Of a stretch of 64,000 nucleotides of DNA, positions 39,100 to 51,700 are shown in pieces. The stretch spans positions 1-64,000 of the forward strand of contig OENT01000467.1 in the NCBI GenBank assembly GCA_900239685.1, given 5' to 3'. The position numbers and the translations under genes are program-made. Positions within the stretch are counted from its first letter, which is position 1. Every line of letters begins with the position of its first letter. Source of the stretch: Rotaria macrura (taxonomy: Eukaryota > Rotifera > Eurotatoria > Philodinida > Philodinidae). Under the pieces are notes generated by a model. That model worked only from the letters and a program-made list of their open reading frames with translations. It ran no database searches and was not told the DNA's origin.

Positions 39100-39414
39100 A
39101 TCGATGGGTGTTGGCGAACGATTTAAATCCAACTGTAAACTGTTAGAAAATTTCGTGTATCTAGTAGAAATTTTTGCAAAAAAAGAATGAATAATCACCC
39201 GAAAATACTGTCAGATGAAATGCGATAAGAACGAAAAAAAAATTATTTAACTTTTATGCCAAAAGAAAATTTACATCAGCAAAACAAAAATTCAATTAGA
39301 ATAAAGAACCGACAAGTCAAATAAAAGAGAAAGATGTCAGGAGAGAACAAGAACGATAAAATTGTTTCTTGTTATTATTTTTGCGTCGTCTTGCTTTTGA
39401 AGTTGACTGATTGT

Positions 39415-39891
39415 TTAATTAATCATGGAAGTAAAAAATGAAGACAATGTTCGTCGTCTATGAATCGGACTATTCAATGTCGATGATGTTGCTGTGGTTG
39501 TTGTTGTCGTCGTCGTCGTTGAGATCAGTAAAAATGTGTTTGGTTTCGGCATAAGTTGTTTAAGACGGACAAGTTCATCGATTTTGTGTGCAAGACGAAG
39601 TGTTAATGTAACAAGTAAAATACAAACAACAAGAAGAAATATGGCAACAATTGTTATTATACGCGATAAGAATTTTTTTCGACTTTCACTTATCGTCGAG
39701 TTAAGATTTAGACGATACGTGTGCAGCTGCGACGATGACGGTAATGATAGACGATAATCTGTTTTAACATTATCGTCGGTTGCTGAAGAATTCTCCGTAG
39801 ATTGTCCATCACCATTCATTGACAATATATAATTATCATAATCATAAGTCGTTGAATTACGATCAAGTGTTGAGTCACGTCTTTCATTCAT
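39415..39891 (-). CDS. Single-pass membrane protein of unknown function
   Basis: An uninterrupted ORF of 158 aa. The N-terminal 75 residues are polar (Asp, Ser, Thr, Asn) with no signal peptide. One hydrophobic segment at about 78-99 (IITIVAIFLLVVCILLVTL) follows a Lys/Arg cluster. This suggests a cytosolic N-terminus and a lumenal or extracellular C-terminus. After the membrane segment comes a run of nine Thr, coded by an ACC/ACA microsatellite near 39500, and a basic tail. It could be a single-exon gene or one exon of a longer one; an in-frame ATG and stop are present. No family is recognised. It sits between TSG101 and the OATP gene on the same strand. Confidence 0.5.
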   Translation of the reverse strand: MNERRDSTLDRNSTTYDYDNYILSMNGDGQSTENSSATDDNVKTDYRLSLPSSSQLHTYRLNLNSTISESRKKFLSRIITIVAIFLLVVCILLVTLTLRLAHKIDELVRLKQLMPKPNTFLLISTTTTTTTTTATSSTLNSPIHRRRTLSSFFTSMIN

Positions 39892-39899
39892 TGAACATT

Positions 39900-40735
39900 A
39901 ACTTCGATAAGATAATCGTCTAAGAATAATAACAGAAAAAAATTTCTTAAATACATGAAAAAGAAAAAAGCAATGTCTGATAAAGATGTGACTTACCCAT
40001 CTTCAATTCTTGTCATTAAATATGCTCTGTTTAGTAGTGGGATTTCTTATTTTCTGCAGAACGTCATCGAAGAATAGAAGCATTCCGTTAACAAATAGAA
40101 GAAGCAGCCGAGAAAAGCGAGACACAGAAAAAGAGAAAACTCCGTTCTTTTTCCATAATCGCATGAAAACACGGCACCACCCGTCTTCTTTTTCCCGTTT
40201 TTTTCTGACGTCAATCTTTCCGTTTCTTTCTTTTCAGCACCTTGCTTTTCCATTGCAATCTTTCTCTCTCTCTCTCTCTGTGTTTGAAGAACGACACGAG
40301 AAAGAAGCGGAAGAGAACAGCGACAAAGGCAACAAGAGCACGAGTGCTTCGATTGTCGAAAACGATTCTCTCGTAATTAATAAGTCTCTTTCTCTCTATT
40401 TACACCAAGAAATATGTGTGTTTTTTCTTGATGATATTGACACATTTATATTATAGACAACCAACAATATTTGCTGCTGCTGCTGCTGCTGCTGTTGTGT
40501 TTTCATCAAGCATGTTACTTTGCAAAAATCAAGTATTGACAAGTCATAATAAATATACATTTATATATATATATATACGTGTATTATATATCAGATCAAT
40601 ATATTACACAGACATTTATTTAAATAATCTTAAGGCTTTATCAGATGCAATTCAATAAATTACAAAACAAGAAAAAGAAAAACAATAAATTCTAAATGAA
40701 TAAAATAGAAATATTCACCAATTGAAAATACTTTA
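39900..40735. repeat. Simple-sequence-rich intergenic stretch
   Basis: Between the small membrane-protein gene and the OATP 3' end. It holds a (CT)n run near 40262-40279, (GCT)n at 40473-40496 and (TA)n at about 40562-40577. Open frames across it (for example 40010-40456) are Phe/Ser-rich products of the pyrimidine tracts and do not look like genes. Confidence 0.55.
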
Positions 40736-40739
40736 TTGA

Positions 40740-43700
40740 CTATGAAGTTGAGATAATTAAAGGGTGTTCTTGTTCTTGACATGGTGATGTCGAAGGAAGA
40801 ACTGACGCACGGGGAGGAGAAGGACGAGGAGGAGACGAACACGAAGAAGATAAATTGTTCGGTATTTTATGTCGTCGTATTGTAACGATGAGTAAGATGA
40901 TTAAAAGAGAAAATGATATTGCTTTTATTATGATGGCCGTACCGAACAGGGTCGATGGTAAACGATCACCGTTGTATATGAAGCATGAACCACGACGATC
41001 GCATGTTGCTTGAGACCAAAACAGACATTGATTATCAATTATGATTCCAAATAGAATTGGCGCAGGAATTTGAGCGAGAATTTTCATAATGCAGTTTTCT
41101 AAACCTAAGCCGAATGATTGAAGTTCATGTTGAACTGAGCGTAATATTATAATCAATTGTGGTGTTGCCATCAATGTTTGAAAAAATGTCACAACGAATA
41201 AAATTGATAGAAAAAGAAATGTTTCCATCAGACATATATTTTGACATGAACCTAAACGAACATTTCTTCCTATTGGTAAACACGTACAGTTGGAATAATC
41301 CTTTTTTCGTCGAATTCATTTTTGGAAAGAAAGAGAACACAAGTTAGTTCAGTCATTATAGTGGGGAGAAAAGAATTTTCCTTACTGTTCCATTAATGTA
41401 ACTACAGCCAGCATGACACGGCGAAAGATAAGTTACTTGTTCTTGATAACATATTGGTTCGTAGACGTGTGATGAACAGTGACACGATTTAGAACACTGT
41501 GTATCGCCTTGATAGATTGTTGTTGTTTGACATTTTAGAAATAAAAGTGCAATTAAGCCGAGCCATGATATTGAACAAGCTATGAGGATCATTTTTATGC
41601 ATTGAAGAATTCCCATGTGAAAACGACGAACCAAATATCCTCCTGTAAACGTGCCGAAGACAGCTGCTGGAACAACTATTGAACCAGTTAATGTGCTCGA
41701 TAGTGACGATGACAAATTGAACACGGATTCAATATATTTTACCATAAATGTTGTAAATGACACCACGAGGATCTACATTGAAAGAGTATTCAGTTCGTAT
41801 GCATGTGTAGGTGAAATCTCGTGCAACTTACACTTTCGACTGAATTAATTAGAACAATTAAGAGATATGTGAAATTCATTAGAAGGTCAGTTATACTTGT
41901 GAAAATGTCTGAAAAGAGAAATAGTTCCTTTCTAATTGAATTTTTCTTTTCACGATAAAACTAAGTGTCACCTTTAATTTTCGACATTTGACATATTGAT
42001 TTACATTGTGTTGGATTGGATAATTTGGGTAAAGTGTGACGTCGTGTTGCAGCTTGGCCAAGTGCGCAGACCGAATGAGTTGATTGTGTTACATCGATTG
42101 ATTCTGCTGTTTGATTTATATCTCGTGGCAATTTCGCAGGAAATGTACACAGAAAAAAGGACAAAATCGTTAATGAACTTGCTGAAACAAGAAATCCGGC
42201 CCACCACCGACCGATCCAACGAGGATCATTCGTTGTTATTCCATTCGGAATTTCATTACGGCCAATATTTATCCATTGAGAGAGAAGTGCAGAGCCCATT
42301 AAAAAGCCAAGGACAGGTCCTAGTGCAACCATTCCATATAGAATACCTAAAACAGCAGCTGATGCCACTCTTTATGCATTCATTTATTATTCAATTCGAA
42401 CTTTGCTTCGTCGTCTTCTTCTTTCCTCGCTTCATATTGTCAAACACAACCTTCACTCAAAATAGAAATCATGTGGAGATTTATTTTATTCGCCCCGGTG
42501 CTTATTCAATGTCAACATCTTGATCAATTAGTTGACAAACTTCGACATTTAGAATCATTCGTCGAACTTCAAGGAGGAAACTTTAGAATGGGTGTTAATG
42601 ATCGATATGGCATTAACATGGAATATCCTGTTAGACAAGCGCAAGTGCAACCATTCAGGTACGATTCAACGACTTGTTTTTCGAAAAGGAAATGTCTTTT
42701 CGTTTTCGTTTTCGTTTAATAAAGAATTCTTCAGTATCCAGTGACTGTCGCCGCTTTTCGACGTTATACTCAAGACAAAACTCGTTATCGAACTCAAGCA
42801 GAAATAAATGGATTTAGTTTTATATTAGGACATTCTAACAATAAGTCCGTTGTTAATGTCACGTCTGAAGTTTGTCTTTTGTTTGTTGCTCGTCTCTCAA
42901 TGTTTTTCTTCGCATGATTTCATTTCAATCTGTAGGAAGAAGGTTTTATTGCAATTGAAAATATTCGTTGGAATCGTCCCGAAGGTGATTTAACAGATCT
43001 GTCAAATTATTTATCATATCCAGTAACTCACGTATCATGGAACGATGCTCAAGCTTATTGTTCCTGGAAAGGTATGCGACTCCCCACGGAAATCGAGTGG
43101 GAATATGCAGCACGTGGTGGACTTGACTCAACTGCATATCCATGGGGAGATTTATGGCAATTAAAGCGGGCCAATTTATGGCAAGGGCGATTCCCATATG
43201 AAAATCAACTACGCGATGGCTTCGTTCGTCTATCACCTGTTGATGCTTTTCCAGCACAAAACAATTATCAAGTATACGATATTTTGGGAAACACCTGGGA
43301 ATGGACTTTAACTAAGTATGAACGAATCTTCTTTCACTGATAACTATCTTCTAACTTATTTATATTAGGTATCGGGATTACGACAATGAGAATGAGAATG
43401 ATGCACCGGAAAAATATACAGTTAAAGGTGGTTCGTTTGCTGATACACGTGATGGTGATACGAAAAATGATCGTATTCAAGTGAGAACGAGTGCAAGAAA
43501 ATGTTTTCGTCCTGATTATACGGCTGAAAATCTATCTTTTCGTTGTGCACAATCAATGGAGAGCAATAAAAAATTCGAGAATGACTATGAAGTGGTTCGT
43601 CTTCGTCCGCCTATTCATCACCATTCAGACGAGCCTCATGAACACGTCTACCATACGGATGAACTTTAAAGAAAACAAACGTAAGAAAACATCACCCGTT

Positions 43701-44666
43701 AATCTAAGTGTGTGCAAGCAGAATTGAAAGCAGCTGTTAATTAGACTGTTTTTTAGATTTACGTGATCCTATTGTTTTACCTCAATTTATTTGTTTTTGA
43801 TCTAATTAAACAGAAAAATAAATATCGTTTGATATTATTGGCTTTAAAATAAATTAATCACGAAGACAAATAGGTTTTGTTCGAGTTCAACGAAGGAAAG
43901 TCAATCTATTGAGCTTACTTGTATAAATGGCTTGGTCATCTTTATTGAGATGATCAGTTAAAAACGTTATTCCTAACGTATAAAATGGACTTGCACCTAT
44001 AGACATGATTATCATAGCTAATATAAGAATATAATAGGTCCAGGCTGGTTTGGGTGTCACATATGTGTTTGATATGTGTTTGTCAATGATGTTTGGTGTT
44101 AAATGAGATAATATTTTAGCCGTCGACAATGATGAACAAAGATCATGGGAAGATATTCGTTGTGTCGACGAGTTTGATTGACATAAGTGATCATTCGTTT
44201 GATTGGATGAATTCGTTGATGTTTCTTTTTCGTAACCATTTATTAAATAAGGTAATATAAATAGAATATTTCCCAAGGCAAACAATAAAGCACCGAATGC
44301 AACGATTCGTGGTCGATTGTTTTGAGAACCAAAATACGATATTAATGGAATCGATAACACTCCCATTATGTCATAACTACTAAATGCAACGCCTAAACGT
44401 GAAGTAGAAAAACCATAATAACGTTCTAATGATGAAACAATTGAACCGATGTAACCCGATGATATCATCGATTGTGATAAAACTGTGAGACATAATAATA
44501 CTAAATATGAACGTATAGTCCAAGTCGGTGAGGTTTTTCTAAATAAAATTTGAATTCCAATGAAAGTGAGTTTGTCTTTCTGTCATTTTTACCTTCTCTC
44601 ATTTGAAAGATTGAAATGGCTAACCTTCTCTCTAATATCAGTCATCTCTGTTAGATTTTCATTCAT
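40740..44666 (-). CDS. Organic anion transporting polypeptide (SLCO/OATP family)
   Basis: A complete gene of 704 aa. Six exons: 44593-44666, 43919-44538, 41972-42367, 41832-41908, 41386-41772 and 40740-41300. All frames join exactly. OATPs are 12-helix plasma-membrane carriers taking up amphipathic organic anions. The family signature is present at about 279-291 ([13 protein letters not shown]). The large extracellular loop between helices 9 and 10 (about 470-541) has the Cys-rich Kazal-like pattern ([37 protein letters not shown]). Further hallmarks are [19 protein letters not shown] near helix 1-2 and [17 protein letters not shown]. The C-terminus is Pro/Ser-rich and acidic. Introns are short except intron 2 (42368-43918, 1551 bp), which contains a complete gene on the opposite strand. 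Which SLCO subfamily it belongs to cannot be settled by eye. Confidence 0.93.
42471..43669 (+). CDS. SUMF2: SUMF2-like protein (inactive formylglycine-generating-enzyme paralog), nested gene
   Basis: A complete gene of 337 aa. Four exons: 42471-42658, 42725-42869, 42936-43315 and 43369-43669. It has an N-terminal signal peptide ([15 protein letters not shown]). The FGE-sulfatase fold is clear: [86 protein letters not shown] and WEWT. The region that carries the two catalytic Cys of SUMF1 here reads [12 protein letters not shown] and has no Cys before the LSFRCA motif. That matches SUMF2, an ER-lumenal partner and modulator of SUMF1 that lacks sulfatase-activating activity. The C-terminus ends HVYHTDEL, an ER-retrieval-like tetrapeptide. 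The whole gene lies inside intron 2 of the OATP gene on the other strand, with its ATG about 100 bp from that intron's 3' splice site. AATAAA is at 43817. Confidence 0.92.
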
Positions 44667-45798
44667 TTTTCAAACGAGATAATCCTCTTATCTGTTTGTA
44701 TTATTGCATTGTAACTCCCATCATCGGCTGATTATTGTCAGAACCAATCTAAATGCGTATCAACAGAGGGCATTAATTGTCACTTAATTGTGCATTGATT
44801 AAGTGTGTTGCTCTTTTAATTAAAATCGATCTTTAACCGGCTGATTCTCCTCAAGCATTGTTGATTACAAAATCAACTTCAACGTGAAATAGTTCCCCCA
44901 ACTGGGATAATCCGAATTCCGGAAGAAAACCATTCAATTTTCCGAAGACGATTGTAAAAACGAAGTCTAACCTTGGAAGTTACTGTCAGTCATTTTGTCA
45001 GTGAGCATGAAGGTTTGTTTGACGATGGTTTCTCAATCTAATCGGAATATTTCATATTGAAAAGTTGTAAGTTTTCCTACAGAATTGTCAATCGAACATC
45101 CATCGATTATGTTTCTATTTCTTCAGCAGTCAATGAAGTACACAACAGAACATAGGCAAACCAAGGAAAATATTCAACTTCATCATCTTAGAAGTTCGGC
45201 GAAGGGAGAATTTTTCTATACGATTCTTACTGTTGTATCTCTTTTGAAAATGAACTATGAAAATGAAAACGTGATATCATCACTAGACATACTTCACTGC
45301 AATTCATTTCACATCGAACGTCAGGACGTCAATCGATTTCATTATTTTCTACACTCTAAAGTTGTTACAAATCATTTATTCCAAAGAGCAGATCTATGTA
45401 TCATCTGTAAACAGTTGATTCCGACAAAATTTAAGTATTGTTAAAATAGAATCGATTGCACAAAGCTTCATTCAATTGTCATGGTATTCAACCGTGTCAA
45501 TGCATATGTGCAAGTATATATGCCGAAGTTCTACGTCATTCAAGTTTTCTTCATTGATTTGACTAAATAATTCAAAATCATTGAAATACTATAACGCATT
45601 TCAGCCGTCGCCATTCATGTGCACAAGATTTTGTTCAGGTTGATTATTCTTTTATTGTAAATAAATTCTAATTTGAAAAATTTTATTGTAAAACGCCAAA
45701 AATTCATTTCAATTCAATTTGTGAGAACAGTGAGACAGTGAAGAGAGAGAGAGAGAGATAAAGTGGAGAGACGAAAAATGTACTAGACTAGAATAGGT
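44667..45798. other. Intergenic between ABC gene 3' end and OATP start
   Basis: Contains the OATP promoter region, without a recognisable TATA box, and a (GA)n tract at 45743-45760 near the ABC gene 3' end. A 119-aa plus-strand open frame (45085-45444) has no splice sites, motifs or family resemblance and was not annotated as a gene. Confidence 0.5.
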
Positions 45799-48700
45799 TC
45801 ATTGCCGAAGAGCAAAGAGTATTGCAGCCAACATAAAAAAGCCACAACTCCATGCAACGGAAATGACAAACCCAAACCATACTTTGAAGTAAACGATCGT
45901 CCATGCTAAATGAAATTATAAAAGAATAGCAAACACAAGTTAAAAGAATAAGAAGAAAAATGCTCATACCTCGAGAAACAATGCATCTCATTGCTTCAAC
46001 AACATGAGTTAATGGAGTAAAATTACTAAGAAAGAGCATGACAGGTGGCATTCCTTCTAGTGGCCATATGACACCTAAGAAAAGACAAAGTCATAATAAC
46101 TGACAAGGAAGAACTATCGTTGAAAACCAATCAACCTGAACTAAGCAATATAGGAAAAACGCTTCCCAGTGCCACTTCCATAACTTCGACTTCTTGTTCA
46201 CACATCGACGATATGAATAAACCTTTATAGAAGAAACAACCAGCAACTAAAATGACTCATTGAGTTTCTTCTTCGCTTACCATAACTCATTCCACAGATG
46301 CCGTGAACAAAAATTAATGCCATTGCCAATAGAACAGGACCCTCAATTTTCACCTTTTGAATAGAAAAGAACAACGAAAATAATTCCCATCGAACGTCCT
46401 CAAACAAAACAAACTTGAAAGATAACGTCAGCAAAAACCACCATTAAAATAATTTGAACGAATTGTACTAAAAATTTGACCAATATATGAGCGAGCATAA
46501 CTTCGACTGTTGTTACACCGGCAATCCAACTGCGTTCTAAAAGACCTTCTTTTTTCTCGACGACAAATATCAATGCCGTTAAACCAATGGCCAAAAAGAA
46601 TATTATCGAGATCATCATGCCTGGTGCAGCAAAATTCAGAAACCGTTGTACTTTCCCTCCATATATTGGATTTTCTATTATGACTGGAGGATCGGCTAAT
46701 GCTGGATCAACGTTTTTACTTGATAAAACATCTTTTAAAAATAGTTGAGTACTATTCAATAAAACATTTTGCATCACAAATGACACTTGTTGATCTGCAT
46801 AGAAACGAAATGGAATCATAGAATTAATTCGATATAGATTGTTTCGTTGCTTTGACAGTTTTTCTCAGCATTAACGTGGATCCTATATAGATTCGTCTGA
46901 ATTTGAAGGACACTCGAAAAACATAATAGACATGTAGATTGATTGACGTTGCGCCAGTCCTATTCGGGACGTGACGTGACATCTAATGAAAACATCGATT
47001 CTCTCTGGAATATCGATCATAACGAGATATGTGCCGAGATTGAAAGTGAAATTTCGTGATTTTTCCGTAGCATAGATGCGCAATTGTGATTATCAAGAAC
47101 CAAGAAAGTTGACTATGTTGCAAAGTGAACATTTGCCGTTAAGATGAGACACTGACACAAGTTTTACTATCTATGGCTCAATTTTTGTTGAGGTTTTACT
47201 GAACGAGCGAGAATTTCGGTCTCACTACTGTTCCTAAAACTAAAGTCAAAGCTTGATCATCCGTTGCTCTAAAACAGTGCACATTCAACATGATTGCACT
47301 TTCCTTCGGATGAAGAGCGAGAAAAATACTGAAATAAAACCGAGTAATACTCGTTACATGCCTAATTATAAATAATTTGTTGCGCATTTTCTTTTATGAA
47401 TAAACTGAATCGTATCCGGAGAAATTTTTAATAATTAGAGATGCATTCTAATGATGCGTTACAGTTGTCGAGAACGAGTTGAAGATGCATAACCAGTGTT
47501 CATTTCACATCGAAACAAGGGCGACTATTCGTGTAAATTGTTGTAGCTTAAACATGATAGGAATCTATGGTTTTACACCATTTGTTAAAAGAAAATATAA
47601 AACTACATGTTCATCTGACAAGGTTCTTTTCAAACGCTGAATTTATTTGTGGAAACGATTGTCTATGTAATTTTTTCAGCGAGTAGAATGAAGAATTCAT
47701 ATGACTTCTTTATATTCATAGGAAATATCGAGTGGGTGAAACTAAGAAATTGTTTTTGTCTTCTTTGTTAGCAGAGTATCTTGCTATTCGTTTTAGTTGT
47801 TATTAATTGCTCATCGTGTTTCATTCTTATGATTAAAAAACTGGAACTAGATGGAACAATAGACAATTGTCTGTAATCATTTTTGAATCCCGGTTACTAT
47901 GACATGCCAAAACTAGATCATAAAATGTTCACTGATTATTTTCTTTTCTAAAATAGATGTGAGTTCAAGGAAAGTTGCTGATACAACGCGCTAAAATGTC
48001 TGTGAGTCCTGATTACCTAGAGCAAGTGTTACAACACGGAACTCGTACGAACTGCGCATGCTTTTATTTAATGACTTGAGTGCACTCATGAAAAGTTTCA
48101 TCTTAATGATGAACACTACATCATCATTTGATCTTAATAAATTTGATCGAGTACTCTAACGAAGCAATCTGATATGTAGAATCTCATGAAATTTCATTTC
48201 CTCTTGCAGCCAATCAAATGTCACTGATCTTTTTCTTGCTCCTATGAAACGAAATCTCGAAAATAGAGTTAATTCTTCGAACTTGAAATCGATATCTGTT
48301 GTTCAGTGACGGAAATTTCGAAAGTTCTCGATATCTACGATAAGTATTGGATCGAAAGCATGATATTCGATAATTGCACTGAAATCGATCGTTAGATCTT
48401 GAAGAATCTGCAATTGCAATCGGTTTCTAAAAGTTTGGAGGACGAATTTCTAGGTAAGGAAAGAGTTTTGGCAGAAAATAACGATGGCATCGGCAGATTG
48501 GCGAGGGTATATTAAATTCGTCAAATCCGAATAGGAAGTCACTTCTGCGAATTCGAGCAGCGTGCTTCACACATTCTTCAGTACTTATTCACTTCCTTAT
48601 CAACTTGGAAGAGAATTTTGTATATTACCAGCGAACGAAAACATCGTCGAAAGGCTCTCGGCCATCTATGTTTTTGTCATTCTTCTTGATGATCCACATC

Positions 48701-51700
48701 AATATATATATACATATAGTTTATATTTAGATGCCACATACGTCTCATGAATTGAGAACTGAACGCAGTTGAATTACCAGTTTGTCGGGTTTCTAAGTTA
48801 ATTTCTAATTTGATTTACTCTGCAGCACAAGTTAAGAGAGACATTCAATCTTAAATACTGACTAGTGAGCTCATGGTGTGCTTCGTAATCAATGTATCAG
48901 TAGATATTGGAATGGAAAGTTTTCCTGTGTTTCAAAAATAATCTTAGAATATGACTAAAACTTAAACGGTTTAAATAAACTTGTTAAAAAACATATTTGT
49001 CGTTGACAGTAATCATTATTTCCCTTATAAAACATTTCATTCAAAGGGTAAACTTATATTTTCCTTGTCCATCACTCGATAGCTGTTAACTTATCCGGTA
49101 AAAATTCGAAAAGAAAAACCTCATTAAATTGTGATTTTAGGCTTTGAGAGAGTGTTGTTATTTGATATCAACTTTGATAATTATCAACGAGAATTCAAGA
49201 TTCTATAAATAAACTATTTGCAAAAGTTAAGTAGAACAAAACATCGAATGTAGCGTATGATTAGATTGAAACACGTTTTTGTTTCATAATACATGTAATT
49301 ATTATTCACAGGCGCATGAGGTGGTCCAGATTAAATTGCCGGCGTTCGATGGACTCTTTTCGCAAGTTTCTACTCGACTAGAATTCACTCGCCTTCGTGC
49401 CAAAAGATGCCGGATTTTGTGTAGATTTTATCGATATGTTTTGTTTTCAACAATACGCGTACACTGAAAATGTGTAACCTAAAAAGTATTCGACGTGACT
49501 AAAAGCAGCATTTCTCAGAGTTTACACCGGAATTACATTCTTTTGTTTCTTTTTAAAAAATTTATTTAGCCTATTCAAATAGAACGTGGTGAAGTACAGA
49601 ATAGAAATTCCATTGCAGCGACGAAAGCAATTTTTCGAACAAGTTTTTCATTATTTCAGTAACTGCACGATAATTATGGTTATCGATCAACTTTTTAGCC
49701 TTGCTGTCGTCTAAAGAACTTTCCAACTGCATCATTCAGTCACAGAAACGAGCTAACCATGATAAATACGAGCATTTCCTAAAGCTTGAAAATTCTCTAT
49801 GCCATCATTTGGATTGGAAACAGTCGTGTTTACTATTCGACATTCGAAGGAAATAATCAAAGAGTAGCGTTGCTAAAGCGGTCGAGTTGATATACGTGAG
49901 TTTTTTCTATTTTTCAAAAGAGAGACAATTCTGTGGAAAAAATGTAGCGATTGTGCCCGAAAACGTATCGAGAAAATGCGCATCTTCTATTACCAAAAAG
50001 AAATCTTCTGAGTGAGCCGAACTGAATTTGAAAACATTCTGATTATCTCAATGAGGAGAGCCACTGTAACACCATCCGATGCTTTTTATGTTACAGCTGT
50101 TTAGTGCGCGCGTGTTTGTTTATGCAAACGGAACATAATCGATAAGATCTACACAAAATTCTGCATGCTCTGACACGAAAACGGTCGAGTTCTGGTCGAA
50201 TCTAACTTGAGAAAAGAGTCCATCGAACACTGACATTCCAATCGGAATTACCAGTTAACCTATAGTTAAACAGACAGATCGTGTTGTTGCTCACTTTGTC
50301 TTGATTGATTGAAAAGATAAGAAGAGTTTCATTTGTTGGACTTATCCAAATAAAAACGGATTTGGCTTTGAACCGCGTTCAATCGGATGTTAATTTAGTT
50401 CTTATGAAAAAGAAAAGGCGTGAACAATAAAAATCTCGACTATTTCACAGACAAGGTTCTAATAAGTGAATAGATAAGAAGACAAAGGTCCTTTGAATCA
50501 TTGTCATAATTACTAAGAGTTGTAAGAAGGATTGATGAAGAAGAACAAAGTACGCAGATGATTTTCTTTCAATGGTTCGCGACTTACTTGTCATATCAAG
50601 ATGAAGATGAACTGCTGCTGCGTTCAATGTAGCGGAATCGGTTTTCAATGAAATTAATCTTTAAGAATAAATAAATCATTTTGATGAAGCAAGAAAAGAG
50701 AATTTAAACAAACTTATTCGTAATTCCTTGCGAAAAATTAAACCTAATGGCAGCGACACCCCAATAATGACCTTGTTTAACAGCTTGAATAGCTTGGTTG
50801 AAATCATTGAAAGGGGTCTTCGAATAGTTTCGAATAAAATTCAACGCAATGGAAAGCGAAAGTTCGTTCTTACGAAATGAATTTGATCCATGTTGACTTT
50901 CTTCAAAAGTTGTAAACTTAAATTACCCGTTGGAAAGCCACTAATCGCTTCACTATTATAAAGTGCCATCGGAATGTGTTGAGGATCACCTGAACAGAAA
51001 GTTTTCTTCGCTCAGCAAACTAATTCAACGATTCAATCGACTGAAACTTACGACCAATACAAAGACAAAACAGTGAAATTTGTATAAGAGGTATTAAAAA
51101 TTGAAATATTAAAAAGCTGAACATAAAAGTAAAAAGCAATTGAAATAAGTAAATATTTGATAAAACGACAAATATTTACCCAATATTTCTTTTGATCACT
51201 GTTAAATCTTTAAACATCAATGCGCAAATTTTATGGAAATGAGGACAAGTACAACAATCGACGGCAGCTACTTTTGCACGTAGCACAGCTAAAGAACAAA
51301 TAGGGTTTAAAAAACAATGAATTTTTATTTTCAATAATGTAAAGGTCGATTCAAAAACGTTCGATTCAGTTCAACTACGTGGCTTTATTTGAAATAAAAA
51401 CAAGTTTTTTTCCACTGAATCGATTTGCTTCTGTCATTCAAATTTCGTCTGGAACTTCATTGTTCGAGAACTAATTTACAAAATCGAGAAATCCAACTCC
51501 TCTAAAAACTTCTCGTTTTCCATGTCCAAAGCTCGTCTTTCGAATCATATCGATCGAAATGGAACAACGATAGTAACAAAATTAATTATAAATGAACCAT
51601 ATGATTAACTTCGTCGATACCGGCAAAGCCCGGAATGTTTACATCAACTCTGAACTCTTGAATAGAGAAAAATTGAATTTTCAGAATTAATCAAGTTATT

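Noticed and set aside
40010-40456. 148-aa plus-strand open frame
   Set aside because: Driven by pyrimidine tracts and a CT microsatellite.
41996-42523. 175-aa plus-strand open frame overlapping OATP exon 3
   Set aside because: It is antisense to a strongly supported OATP exon and has no family resemblance.
45085-45444. 119-aa plus-strand open frame upstream of the OATP gene
   Set aside because: No domain, no splice sites and ordinary AT-rich composition. The length alone is not convincing in 64 kb.
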